Made by a program: the position numbers and the translations under genes
Shown: piece by piece, positions 13,046 through 23,577 of the stretch
Numbering within the stretch: position 1 is the stretch's first letter
How the letters are laid out: each line of letters begins with the position of its first letter
Notes under the pieces: model-generated
Told to the model about the DNA's origin: nothing
The model's database searches: none
Seen by the model: the letters and a program-made list of their open reading frames with translations, nothing else
Assembly: GCA_963576475.1 (NCBI GenBank)
Contig: OY754964.1
Coordinates: forward strand, 46,946,861 to 47,010,860
From: Molanna angustata
Taxonomy: Eukaryota > Arthropoda > Insecta > Trichoptera > Molannidae
Length of the DNA: 64,000 nucleotides
Direction of reading: 5' to 3'

Positions 13046-13335
13046 CTGTGAGGCACCGGCTTAGAATATTGCTTCCATTCTTTTAAATCATTGTTTTCGA
13101 GTGTCCCGTAAGAGCCGGGTAATCGAAAATACATCAGGCAACAATAACATCTCACATCAGCAATGAGGTTCACCACCCATTCTGAATGTAGTGCCTTTTT
13201 TGGTAAACGAGACTGGTGTGTGGGTATACATAGATGTGTTGTTCTCCCTTTTATAAGGCAATGCACACCCGCACACCTTTCGCTGGTTATCCCACATTGT
13301 GGGATATGCCGTGATGGTATGAATGAATGAATGAA
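13046..13335 (+). repeat. Repeat X, copy 3, most complete
   Basis: Blocks in order: GCTGTGAGGCACCGGCTTAG, GTGTCCCGTAAGAGCCGGGT, ACATCTCACATCAGCAATGA, TTCACCACCCATTCTGAATG, CCTTTTATAAGGCAATGCAC, CACATTGTGGGATATGCCGT, then a GTATGAATGAATGAATGAA tail. The tetranucleotide tail differs between copies (TATG repeats in copies 1 and 4), as expected of a retroposed element. No ORF and no tRNA-like head. It lies 25 bases after copy 2 in the same direction. Confidence 0.75.
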
Positions 13336-13865
13336 CGTTCAACTGAGTTTGTACTAATTAGAATATTTAAACTATTGAGTGCTCATTAACGGCCAAATAA
13401 ATTGATCTATTTTACCCGAAAATTAATCACGCAGTTTGATGTAATTAATTGAATTTTGCTAACACGACCCGTTGGTACTTCGTTTAAAGCATTAAACTAA
13501 CAGGGAAATATTTTCATCTAAGTGTTAACAGTATAGAACGAATTCAATACATATTTTTGAGACTCATGAAATATAAATTTTGTAATAACTACAAAAATGA
13601 ATTGGAGACTTAACAGACCAGACGAAGGACCTCAGAATTAATGACATAATAAACTTCAATATTGACTGTACAGACCTTCTGAAAATAACTTCAAAATACC
13701 AAACAGACGAACAAGGCATATCTCAACGTTATTTTTAGACAAAAAAAAATACTAACGTCATGTCGCTCAGAATTCGCCATTGTACCGATGCCTTACCACA
13801 TATATTATAATAATTTGGAAAGGATCAGGCCCGTGGACATATTCTGTATATCCAGGAGTCACATT
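13336..13865. other. No gene seen
   Basis: AT-rich intergenic-type sequence. Confidence 0.45.
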
Positions 13866-13882
13866 CATCTTCTTCTTCTTTG

Positions 13883-14148
13883 TCAGCCATCTCTCCACTG
13901 CTGGATGTAGGCCTCCTCCAATGAACTCCATCTCTCTCGGTCCTGTGCTTCCCTCAGCCAACCCCTTCCCCCAACTGGAATAATATCGTCGACCCATCTT
14001 TTTTGTGGTCGCCCTATCGGTCTTTTATTTTCCCACGGTCTCCATTTTAGTATTCTGGGTGTCCAACTCTCGGTACCCTGTCTTGCAACATGCCCTGCCC
14101 ACTGCCATTTCAACTTTGCAACACGGTCTGCTATGTCAACGACTTTTG
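13883..14148 (-). pseudogene. RTE-type retrotransposon C-terminus
   Basis: The minus-strand frame reads DIADRVAKLKWQWAGHVARQ, then SWTPRILKWRPWENKR, IGRPQKRWVDDI and RWSSLEEAYIQQW before the stop. KWQWAGHVARQ, GRPxxRWxDDI and EEAYIQQW are the standard end of insect RTE/BovB-like reverse transcriptases. It is 5'-truncated to about 90 codons and the frame is still open, so it is relatively young. The same element end occurs at 56441-56790 (plus strand) and, more decayed, at 41535-42065. Confidence 0.85.
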
Positions 14149-15915
14149 TTAGGAGTCACATTAGACAGAATAATAAATTGTTTTGTTTCCAGCAGTGGGT
14201 AAAATGTAACTTGGAATCATAGGTGGGCTGATGATTACGTTACAATTATTCATGTTATTCTAATGTATTATATTGTTTAATTTATATATTCGTAAATTGT
14301 TCATTTATTTAAATACATAAATAAAAAAAATAATATAACCTTTTGGTGTACCCATTGTTGATAAATTTAAAATAATCACATAAGCTAAAAACATTATTAA
14401 AAATTAATCACAGACGGGGGATTATTAATCTTTTGATAGTTTGTGAATTTTTACACAGTTGTGTGTCGGTTATTTAAAAGCCATATTATATTTTATTATA
14501 TTTATTTTATTTATGTGTTGGCCAAATTATATTTGACATGTTTGGGACGTGATTTTTGTAAGGATGATTTTTTTAAAGTTATCGGTGTAACCAAGACCCA
14601 CAAAAAAACAAAAATTGTAATGTTATTAAGATATATAATCAAATTAATCAAAATCACTTTTCCACTTCACATCCTTTTTCACTACCGCGCTTGGAATGAT
14701 CCTGCATCATTTGACGGCGCTAAATAAAATCTGAATACATTTGATTCCAACTTGCTTTAGTACGTGCGTAAATAATTTATCACAATTAAAAGTATCGTTT
14801 AGAAATCTTAATTTGTTCAAGTCTACAAAGCAAAATAAATACATACATTTGTAGTTTTCCATGTTTCACATTATTGTAGTAAGTAAGCGTTTATTATTCT
14901 TATAATGGTTATGCGTGCTTATATGCGCGTTCTGATAATATAGACCGTTATATGTATTATTGTTATATACATACATTGATGTGGGCTGCTTTGCATATTT
15001 TTCAGATTAGCAAAATCTATTAGATATCAATTATGCTTACTTTTACTTTTTAGTCTGACATTTTGCGATAAACAGTGTATCAAATAATCATTTTACTTTC
15101 GTAAAATTTCATTAATATTATAACTTGTTATAAATGCATATACGATTAATAGATTGTATGAAATTTCTTTTGTGTGTTATCATCATGTAACGAGTTATTT
15201 GTCAAAAATATTATATTCATCAGAATCTTTTGAGACTCTTTATAGTTTTGAGTAGATATGAATGATAAGTTTAAAATAATAAATGTATGGAAACTTTTTA
15301 ATTCACAATCCCTATAATAATGTACATACACAATGATTCTTGGATGTTTATGTGTTTATAATTTGTATATGTATCCTCGTATGAAAATCTATATTGGAAA
15401 ATAACAAAACAACGATGATTTAATATCCCTACATATCAAATGTTTGTTGGTGTTACTTCCCACGGATTTGAATATGAGATTTTTTATACCCATTTTAAGT
15501 AGAGAATAAACAAAAGTGATGAATGGGAAAATTTCGTTGGTATTATTTGTTAAAAACAGGCATCACTTTAGGATATTCACAAAATGTCATGTTTACCTAC
15601 TCTCAACGATTCATGAATATATCACGCCTTGTGTTATATTCATGTTTCTATCGGCATATAACACACGGCGTCTTTAATGTCTCAGTTAATTAGATATTTT
15701 ACTTCTGAGCCAGTTTCAGAATAAATTACCCGTGGAAACGCAGCCTTTCAGTCTGAATTTGGGAAACAATCAACATCATATAATGTCTCCAAACAGTGCC
15801 AACTATTGATTGAGTGCGTGCTAAATTAATATTTGACAATTTATGAGTTACATATATTGACATATTATGTTTATTCATTTATTTATATTTCGGTACATAA
15901 TATAAAAATATATGT
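14149..15915. other. No recognised gene
   Basis: AT-rich. The 94-codon frame 14443-14727 is hydrophobic then basic, without a known motif. Confidence 0.4.
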
Positions 15916-16135
15916 TGTACACTGGCGGACTTATTGCCATGAGGTATTTTTTTTCCAATCTAGCAGATTATAAAGTATGACAAAATTGTTTATGTACAAC
16001 AACAAAAGAATAAAAGTACAAAAAAAAGAAAATATGTATGACAATTTGATACAATTAAAACAAAAAAAGATTATAAAATTCATAGCAAAAAAATGGTAGG
16101 GAGAAGGGGAGGAAATCGGAATCAGGTGTTCATGG
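15916..16135 (-). repeat. Repeat Y (LINE 3' UTR-like), copy 1
   Basis: TACACTGGCGGACTTATTGC, a partly decayed ATTGCC hairpin, a long A-rich part and GAGGAAATCGGAATCAGGT are shared with 49478-49700. The hairpin region is also shared with SINE-B, which suggests that Y is the 3' end of the LINE that mobilises SINE-B. That is inference. The orientation follows the SINE-B comparison. Confidence 0.5.
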
Positions 16136-17000
16136 ATAAATATCTATGTGATGTTAAAAAGATATTTGCGTACACAAACACAAGGAAAATTATAGAAGAC
16201 TTCCTAAAAATGGTAGCTGGGAATGCTACTAACAGGAGGAACCACCATATTATGGAGATCGATCTCATAAGTATATAAAGGAACTAGATCGTGTTTTATG
16301 TGAATTTTTAAAAATATTAGTTTGTAAGATATAGGATAAACATACACATACATATAATACCATTACACCATGTCCTTAACAGGGTAGGCATAGAAATCGA
16401 GTTCTAGACGTCACTCTTTTGGCACATATTCATGGCTTCCTTTACATCCATGCATCGTATTATACATGCTCGTCCATATTATCCCCTCCATCTTTTACAC
16501 CCCTATATATTTAATGTTTAAAAAATAAAACACGTAATAATGCTGCTACGCAAGTAAAAACAACATGGAAATCAGTCGAAGACAGATCATTTAATGCTAT
16601 AAACGATATTGCTGCATTAAAAATCTGATTAATAAAAAACAACAACAATAACAACAACATCCATCATAACGGTAATTTTATTACAATTTTGTCAACGGGT
16701 ACATCTAATACAAAAGATTATTCAGGATAATGTCACCATGGAACGTGCATTACTGATTATTACCGTAATGAAGGCGGACAAGGTGTGGGTGGATAGGAAC
16801 CGAAACTTGAAGATGTCACAGACAGGAATGGCAATCAAGTTTGAAACATAAAACCACACTTTCTCACAGGTAATGTTCACGATTAACAATTATGACGCAT
16901 TTCTATCCCGTTCTTATAATACTTAATCATACCAACTAAATCATTCAGATAAACTGACTCAATTAATTATAAACAAATTGTAAATTAAAGAATATTTTGT
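16136..17000. other. No recognised gene
   Basis: The plus-strand frame 16093-16278 (61 codons) begins inside repeat Y and resembles no family I know. Around 16780-16865 a frame reading DRNRNLKMSQTG faintly recalls LINE tails; too short to call. Confidence 0.35.
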
Positions 17001-17255
17001 CGGCCTTCGTGGCTCAGTTGGTTGGGTATCTGACTGCTGATCCAAGGGTCACGGGTTCGATTCCCGGTGGAGACACAGTTTTTAATTGTGTTTTCAGTCT
17101 GGATCTGTGAGACGATTAATATCGTAAGTCTCCAGAATGTGGCAACTTGTTATTGGGTGCGTGTTAAATAATTAATCATTTGACAAAGTACCTGTTAGTT
17201 GCCCGAGAAGCTACGTAAAATAAAAATAAAAATAAAATAAAAATATTTTATACTA
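17001..17255 (+). mobile_element. SINE-A (tRNA-derived), full length
   Basis: The head GGCCTTCGTGGCTCAGTTGG contains the A box and GGGTTCGATTCCCGG the B box. The body carries GACGATTAATATCGTAAGTC and CAACTTGTTATTGGGTGCGT, and the tail is AAAAT-rich. This is not a tRNA gene: the sequence after the B box lacks a proper acceptor stem and continues into a SINE body repeated elsewhere. AATATTTT occurs on both sides and may be a target duplication. Confidence 0.9.
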
Positions 17256-17493
17256 TCGCAGATTTTATTTGTTTTGTATTGTAAACTATGTATACACTAA
17301 TAATCTTAAGTCATATATCCAAATCCTCTTTTAAACAATTTAATATTTGCATTCAAAGACTAAACAAATTAAGGTATATTTTATTATCGAGATAAAGCCG
17401 CGATAAAACCGGCGGTTACATGAGCAAACAACGTTTTGATCAAATATATGTAAACATAAATCCGATTTAAAAATTATAAAAAAATATATTCTA

Positions 17494-17712
17494 GAGCGAG
17501 CATACGAGCCGAGTATACAATCAAAAATACAAGAGTCAAAATAACATCTCACATAGTACAGCAATGAATGTAGTGCCTTGTTGGATCTGACGAGGCTGGT
17601 ATGTAGGGTATATAACCATGAGTCGTGCTTCCTTTTAAAAGGTAATGCACAACCGTACACCTTTCGCTGGTTACCCCACATTGTGGGATATGCCGTAATG
17701 GTATGTATGTAC
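17494..17712 (+). repeat. Repeat X, copy 4
   Basis: Diverged head (CATACGAGCCGAGTATACA), then ATAACATCTCACAT, GAATGTAGTGCC, CCTTTTAAAAGGTAATGCAC and CACATTGTGGGATATGCCGT with a GTATGTATGTAC tail. A stretch equivalent to TTCACCACCCATTC is deleted. Confidence 0.7.
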
Positions 17713-19197
17713 ACAGTTGATTGGGTACGTATGATTTGACATACATGAGATGCACTTAACAGGCCACACATTGTGCACGAAAAATTCCATTAATAATTTC
17801 CATTTCGGATGGAAAATTTCAGCAAAGATAATAATATTCTTCAACTTTCAAATTTACTGGGTGGAACATATTTGCAAATCTATTTTTGATGCAAACTTAA
17901 TTTAACATAAAGATCTTCATTTTATCATTCAATGTCCTTGACATTTAGAAGGTACACGTTTGCTTCAAATGAAAAAGGTGATGACACAATTAGTTGCCTC
18001 TAAACGAATGTATTCTCCAAAAACGTTTCCATATTTCACGGTTGAAGGAAGAAAATAAAATATATTTCCGAGATGGGCTCGTTTATTTCCGGAATAATTC
18101 TTATTTGAAGCGTTTACCCGACAGCAGAAAACACACACACTCTCCAGAAGTTATTACAAGTGAAGGCGAGGTAAGGTAACCATTGAAGAATTTAAGATTC
18201 GGATTCTTGTCATCGTACCCTTGTTGAGAGCATATTCATGTTATCGAAAATGCCAACCTTATCATAAAAGATATTCAAACTGTAGATACACGAAACTCAT
18301 TTTTAAGAAACAAAAATCAAATCGCAGATCTAAAATACTTGACTTATGGTTGTATCACGGTTGAATTGAACCCAGTTCAAAGTCTTATTCCACATTCAAC
18401 TATAACCTCATTTATAAACACATTTGAACCGCAGTTCAGTTGAACTTGATTTGAGCTCTATTTCATACGACAACACCGAATTTAGTTTTGTTAAGTTGGA
18501 TGTCACGTCCACAGCATAATGTGAGCGGCACAGAACACGTGCGCGCCTCATGATAGTTCTGTCAAATTCAATCTATTGCACCTTTTGACAATAGATATTT
18601 TTGTTTGAAAACAACGTAAATCGATAAATGTACAGGATTAAATAGCTTTTTACATACTATATGTTATTTTTCTAAACTTAAGCTATTGATATTATTTAAA
18701 CGGATCATAAATACTTCAAAAATATGAAATGTCAAGTTGAACCAGTGTTAAACTACCCCCGTCGCCGGTTCAATTTGACATTTAAGTTGATCATCACGGT
18801 TCAACTCTCGATACGTATTAATAAATAAAAAACTGATCAAATTGGGGTTCAGCCGTAGTTCAATTTTTGAACCACATTAATAAATAACGCTATATATTTT
18901 ACCCCTGTGAAGCACGATACTTACATAATATAATTGTAATGTTCGTCTGTATAGTATTCATGAATGTTTCCATCGATTCCACCATCCTTTTCCTCGTTGC
19001 TTTGGTCAGTAGGTAGGTATGCATATTTTAGTTTTGTTTTTATTTTTTTTCCTTACTGTTGTTTTGAAAAATACCATAATATACCATTGTACCGTATTTA
19101 TTAGTCGCTCCATTTTGCTTGGGAAGGAAAGAAAATATAGCCAAACGGAAATAAACTCGCCTTTGAACAAGGGGTTGTACAAAATTTAATTATAGGT
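17713..19197. other. Mostly unassigned; GGTTCAA-rich stretch
   Basis: Between 18350 and 18890 the motif GTTCAA or TTGAAC recurs many times in both directions (for example near 18360, 18430, 18735, 18770, 18800 and 18855). This may be a decayed fold-back element. A possible exon (17994-18179) is listed separately. Confidence 0.3.
17994..18179 (+). CDS. Unrecognised ORF ending at a donor-like site
   Basis: A 61-codon frame whose last part reads LPDSRKHTHSPEVITSEGE. It is followed at 18171 by GTAAGG, a good match to a 5' splice site after GAG. A possible acceptor (ACACAATTAG) lies just before 17992. It could be an internal host exon, but there is no homology I recognise and the frame is short. 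Confidence 0.2.
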   Translation: MPLNECILQKRFHISRLKEENKIYFRDGLVYFRNNSYLKRLPDSRKHTHSPEVITSEGEVR

Positions 19198-19533
19198 ACT
19201 AGCTGCATGTAACGCATAAGGTCCAACTGTCGTTGGCGATAGTATGTATAGTATGTATAGAATTATTAGATATTTTAAGATATTTTGTTTTCTATACGAA
19301 ACATGTATGTCAAGTTAGGATAGTGTGGAGGTCAACTTTTTTTCCGAATTCTGGGTTCATCCATACCATATATGTATATGCTGCGAAGCCTCTAAATTGG
19401 TGTTTTTCAACTTTAAAGTTGAAAAACCATGAAAAATATAGACCTGGCCATACAAAATCTCGCGGATCTTGGCTATAAACTATGTCGATCTGTTAAGTTA
19501 AATAAATTCTCTTGAACAAATCGACAGTAGGAT
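19198..19533 (-). mobile_element. Element Z, short internally deleted copy
   Basis: Starts ACTAGCTGCATGTAACGCAT, then GGTCCAACTGTCG, and ends CGACAGTAGGAT. The inner parts (ATATTTTGTTTTCTATACGA, ATGCTGCGAAGCCTCTAAAT) match both ends of the roughly 1 kb copies at 57575-59612, with the middle removed. It has degenerate terminal inverted repeats and no ORF, so it is non-autonomous. Confidence 0.7.
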
Positions 19534-20199
19534 AAATACGTGAACCTTAAAATATTTTTCTTTGCAATCTCCACTACGATGTGAAGACCACTAATGTAGT
19601 AGTCTATTAAAATTATTTTCGTATTACTTTGTTGTTGTTCAAAGTTGAAACAATTGCCACACGTTGATTAACAAAAATAAACCAACCAATAGTACAGTTG
19701 AACATTACGTAAGCTTTTGGCTTCTCAATTTGCCATCCAGTATATGTTTCAGCACTTGCGAAAAATATAGGTACAAAATCAACTTAAATAAAAGTAATTC
19801 CAATTTCTTCGTTCGGCAATCTCGACTTAGTTTTAACTCACAATTGAACCGACTCTACCATTCTTCTCCCGCCGCGCCGAGAGGTGCTAATAAGTTGAGC
19901 CAATAACATGAATCACATACCTCAGTGCGTGAAGTAAGCCAGGAATATTTTTTCCCGCAAACCTTTCTACCATATTATTGCCACAATGAATGGAGTGTGG
20001 AAATTCAGAAAACACCTACCTGCAAACAAAAGAAAATATAAAGCGTTAAATACCATATTAAAAGTACGCATAATTATAACATTCACTGCGTAAACAATTA
20101 TTTAATAAACACATAAAGTTCAAATGATACAAGGTCCACAATTTCAATTTAATTTGGTCTAGGCACAATATTACTATTACTCTGATGTTACTTTATTCT
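19534..20199. other. No recognised gene
   Basis: AT-rich. The frame 19664-19906 (80 codons) shows no domain. Confidence 0.4.
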
Positions 20200-20899
20200 A
20201 CAAGAGAAATACAGCGTGAATAAAGTAAGAATCGCTAATCCCACCACCACCCGCTCTGCATATTGGGACTGTAAACGGCCCCTTCACAGAACGCTTAGTG
20301 AGCGACAAGAAAAAAAATTGCATAGCACGAAAAGTAGCTCATGGAGCCCTCTAGATTAGCAATCTCGGCACCATAGTGCAAAAGAACAAACGACGAATGT
20401 GAATGGAGGATTCACACTCGTGGACCTCAGATCTTATAAATGAGAAATATCAGGGGTATGACCAAGATCTCTGTAAAAGAAAATAACCTACTGGGAATCT
20501 AACAATAGTAAGTCACCATAACAATGACAAAACTTTTTAAAGGCTTTAAAATTGTTCTTCGAGATCACAAAATCCGCGTGACCAATGGGACCTTGAAGAG
20601 GCCCACGGACAGCAACGAGGAGCTCCGATCTATAAGAGGACACCATTGGGTGGAAACAATCCCATATAATATGTTCCGAAGTTTGGTCTGGACACTGACA
20701 GAACTGACATGAGGCAGAGGAGGCAATATTAAATCGGTGAAGATAACTCTTAAAATTTCCGTGTCCTGTGAAAAATTGATAAGTCCAAAAGTCGGGGACA
20801 ACCCAAGAAAATTTAAGTCGATTCCTCACGTCAGGAAAAAATAAAAATGATATTCTTCCCACTGAGCAAGCAGTCCAACGGGACTTCTTTCAAGAACAC
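20200..20899 (-). pseudogene. R1/I-type retrotransposon, 3' part
   Basis: The minus-strand frame 20488-20862 reads FFPDVRNRLKFSW, then YQFFTGHGNFKSYLHRFN, then CQFCQCPDQTSEHIIWDC. The FPDVRxRL...FxTGHGxFxxYLxRF...CxxC...EHxxxDC order is the end of the RNase H/zinc-knuckle tail in R1/I-group non-LTR elements. The stretch 20200-20487 is its probable 3' untranslated region. Its upstream part lies at 23278-23577: the two were one element, now split by the LINE at 20901-23277. A frame shift near the junction shows it is no longer functional. Confidence 0.8.
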
Positions 20900-23006
20900 T
20901 TATAACACTTATGTTGAAAGATTTTATCTAATATGTTATAAAATCTTTCAACATAACCCTAGTAATGATAATTATGTTGAAAGATTTTATAACATATTAG
21001 ATAATGTTATACGTGAGGTCATACCTATAAAAAAAATTAGAATTGGACAATCGTATCCCATATGGTACTCGTCTGCATTAATTAAAGTAATAAAAGAAAA
21101 GAGTATATATCATAAAAGGTGGAAGAATTACAATAATCCACTGGATTATCAATCTTTTTCATTATTACGACGTAGACAAAAAATATTGTTTCGCGAATGT
21201 TACGACACATACATAAAAAATATTGAAAATAACATTAAGTGTGACCCAAAACACTTGTTTAAATTTTTGAATTCACAACGTAATTCTAAGGGTGTGGCCA
21301 AGTGCATGACCTACAAGGGCAAATCAATCACTGACGCAAAATCTATTTGTAATAATTTTAATATTTTTTTCACATCGGTTCACGCTAAAAACCTTAATAC
21401 AGGTGTAACGCAATTCTGCGATTTGGCGGACCGTCGCCTTCACCAGGATGCTAACACAATTTTGATCAATAACATTGAGATATCCAGTACAATTGTAGAG
21501 AAATATCTAAGGTTGGTTAATGTCAGTAAGGGTTGTGGGCTGGATCGAATTCCTGGGTTTTTTTTGAAGAATTGCTCTCGTGAGTTGTCTATACCGCTAT
21601 CTATTATTTATAAACGATCTCTGAAAAATGGCTGTTTCCCAAAAGCTTGGAAACAAATGATAATAAGTCCAATATTCAAAAAGGGTGACAAATATGAAAT
21701 AGAAAATTATCGGCCCATCTCAAAACTTTCCATCATGAGTAAAATATTCGAAAAAATAGTGATAGACCAAATAAGTCCAATAATTAATACCAGGTTGATT
21801 GACAGCCAGCATGGCTTTCGCGTTAAAAGGTCAGTAGAATCAAACTTATTAGAGTTCACATGCTACCTATCAAAAAAAATGGAGGGGGGCGGACAAATTG
21901 ATGCAATTTACAGCGATTTCACTAAGGCGTTTGATAAGATTAATCATACTATTCTACTGCGGAAGGCTTGGTATATGGGTATCCGGGGAGACTTGTTTAG
22001 GTGGTTTGAATCTTACATTACCAATAGATCTCAGGCTGTACTGTTGCACGGATATACATCGGATTTTAGGCCTATTTACTCAGGTGTACCCCAGGGATCC
22101 CATTTAGGACCTCTGCTCTTTCTGATATACATCAACGACATTAGCGATTGTTTACGATACTCAAAAATATTGCTTTTTGCGGATGACGCTAAAATATATA
22201 AAACGATTACAAGCTTGCAAGACTGTTTGGAACTCCAATCCGACCTCGATAGAATTCACAATTATTGCATTAACAACCAGTTATTCTTGAATACAGAAAA
22301 ATGTAATGTAATCACTTTTACCAGAAAAATCAACAAAATAATTTATACATACTCTATAAATGGTGAACAATTAGAATATAAAAAGGAGATAAGAGACTTG
22401 GGAATCATATTGGATGAAAAATTGAGTTATGTCCAGCATTTCGAGAGTGTGTGTAAGCGAGGATTCAACATGCTCGGTCTCATATTAAGAAGCACCAAAT
22501 CATTCAAAAATCCCATGTCCTTGGTGATGTTGTTTAACTCCTTGGTTAGAAGCGTGCTTGAGTTTGGAGCTGTCATATGGAGTCCTAATTACATAACCCA
22601 CATTGAGGCACTTGAAAAACCCCAAAAAAAATTAATTAAACAGCTGAATTTTAGGAATAGAATCCATTTGGAAAACTACAGAATTAGCCTTCAACACTAC
22701 AAACTGAAATCATTGGAGTCTAGAAGACTTGTGGCTGACTTATGTTACTTGCACAAGATAGTTAATGGTGGAGTAGATAGTCCGAGTATGTTGCAGCTGC
22801 TTCCCTTTCATTGCCCTCAGAGAATAGTCAGGAACCCATCTTTATTTTACATTGACACACCTAGGACTAATTACTCACGCAATTCATTCGTTAATAGAGC
22901 ATGTTATTGTTACAATAAAAACTGTATGAGTGACCCTAGGCTTGATATTTTTACGTCTAGTCTCTATACATTCAGAAAATGTTTGATGGAGATGGTTAAA
23001 TTTTAA
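20847..23006 (+). CDS. Non-LTR reverse transcriptase ORF2, 5'-truncated
   Basis: A frame of 719 codons encoding a target-primed reverse transcriptase of the CR1/Jockey group. The fingers region NYRPISKLSIMSKIFEK is near residues 293-309. The palm motif with the first catalytic Asp (D357) is YSDFTKAFDK from 355. SGVPQGS is at 412-418. FADD, with the two catalytic Asp, is at 444-447. The thumb follows, and the protein ends normally at TAA. The upstream endonuclease domain is missing. The first 18 codons (20847-20900) are flanking DNA, so the Met shown is not the native start. No stop interrupts the frame, which implies a recent insertion. Codons 20-52 carry a local inversion/duplication (see 20909-21005). 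As it lacks the endonuclease it is not autonomous. Confidence 0.9.
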   Translation: MIFFPLSKQSNGTSFKNTYNTYVERFYLICYKIFQHNPSNDNYVERFYNILDNVIREVIPIKKIRIGQSYPIWYSSALIKVIKEKSIYHKRWKNYNNPLDYQSFSLLRRRQKILFRECYDTYIKNIENNIKCDPKHLFKFLNSQRNSKGVAKCMTYKGKSITDAKSICNNFNIFFTSVHAKNLNTGVTQFCDLADRRLHQDANTILINNIEISSTIVEKYLRLVNVSKGCGLDRIPGFFLKNCSRELSIPLSIIYKRSLKNGCFPKAWKQMIISPIFKKGDKYEIENYRPISKLSIMSKIFEKIVIDQISPIINTRLIDSQHGFRVKRSVESNLLEFTCYLSKKMEGGGQIDAIYSDFTKAFDKINHTILLRKAWYMGIRGDLFRWFESYITNRSQAVLLHGYTSDFRPIYSGVPQGSHLGPLLFLIYINDISDCLRYSKILLFADDAKIYKTITSLQDCLELQSDLDRIHNYCINNQLFLNTEKCNVITFTRKINKIIYTYSINGEQLEYKKEIRDLGIILDEKLSYVQHFESVCKRGFNMLGLILRSTKSFKNPMSLVMLFNSLVRSVLEFGAVIWSPNYITHIEALEKPQKKLIKQLNFRNRIHLENYRISLQHYKLKSLESRRLVADLCYLHKIVNGGVDSPSMLQLLPFHCPQRIVRNPSLFYIDTPRTNYSRNSFVNRACYCYNKNCMSDPRLDIFTSSLYTFRKCLMEMVKF
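20883..20900. repeat. Target-site duplication, left
   Basis: ACTTCTTTCAAGAACACT is repeated exactly at 23278-23295. It marks the insertion of the LINE at 20901-23277. Confidence 0.9.
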
Positions 23007-23277
23007 TTGTATTTTGGGTATGACCCGACAACTTGTTTTTCCAAAAGGGAGCTAATCCCTTCCTCTCCTCCTCCTTTTCCCCTCCTTGACCCTTCCCAAA
23101 CCCTCTTGCAATGCTATATGTAGGTTCAATAGTTTTTAATTTATTCAAACTTTTTATTCATAATACTAAATAAGAACATTGTAATTGGCGTTATGAAAAT
23201 TTGTAATTTTTATAATATTTTTATATAAAACTCAAAGCTGTAATGTTCATTCAAATAATAAAATAAAATAAAAAAAC
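20901..23277 (+). mobile_element. LINE insertion with intact target duplication
   Basis: Bounded by an exact 18 bp duplication. The element begins within ORF2 (5' truncation) and ends in a 3' UTR with a C/T-rich tract (about 23056-23105) and an AATAAAATAAAATAAA-type tail. It sits inside an older minus-strand R1/I-type element whose halves flank it. Confidence 0.9.
20909..21005. repeat. Inverted and direct repeats in LINE 5' end
   Basis: TATGTTGAAAGATTTTAT occurs near 20909 and again near 20975. Between them lies the exact reverse complement of the second copy together with its flank (29 bases, near 20928-20956). The frame stays open through all three, giving the repeated peptide YVERFY. Confidence 0.85.
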
Positions 23278-23577
23278 ACTTCTTTCAAGAACACTGCGTG
23301 ACACTCGGCCCTCAGGAGGGAAAAGAAGAACATTTCCAATTACAGAAGAACGGCCCCGCATTAGATTGAAAATAGCACCTCTACGCTGCATTTCCAGATC
23401 TAGGGGTGTCATGCCCGTTAATATAGGCAATGCTTCAGTAGGACTCGTTCCATTTGCTTTGGACAAAGCAATAAGAGCGAATCCTTGACCTGAGAGCAAA
23501 ATTCTACGTAAATGTTGAAGCTCACAAGCGTGAGACCAACAGCCAGCCGCAATAGTAAGAATATGCTGATGTTAATT
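23278..23577 (-). pseudogene. R1/I-type retrotransposon, upstream part
   Basis: On the minus strand: HILTIAAGCWSHACELQHLR, then ILLSGQGFALIALSKANGTS, then PTEALPILTGMTPLDLEMQR. TxSxxALxxLxGxxPLDLxxxxR is the thumb/pre-RNase H region of R1/I-group reverse transcriptases. It continues into 20200-20899 once the inserted LINE is removed. The palm domain is missing, so the copy was already 5'-truncated before being split. Confidence 0.8.

Noticed and set aside
17001..17075. Apparent tRNA genes with good A and B boxes (also 28.7, 32.1, 41.3 and 61.2 kb)
   Set aside because: Each continues into a repeated SINE body with an A-rich or (ATT)n tail and lacks matched acceptor stems; these are tRNA-derived SINEs.
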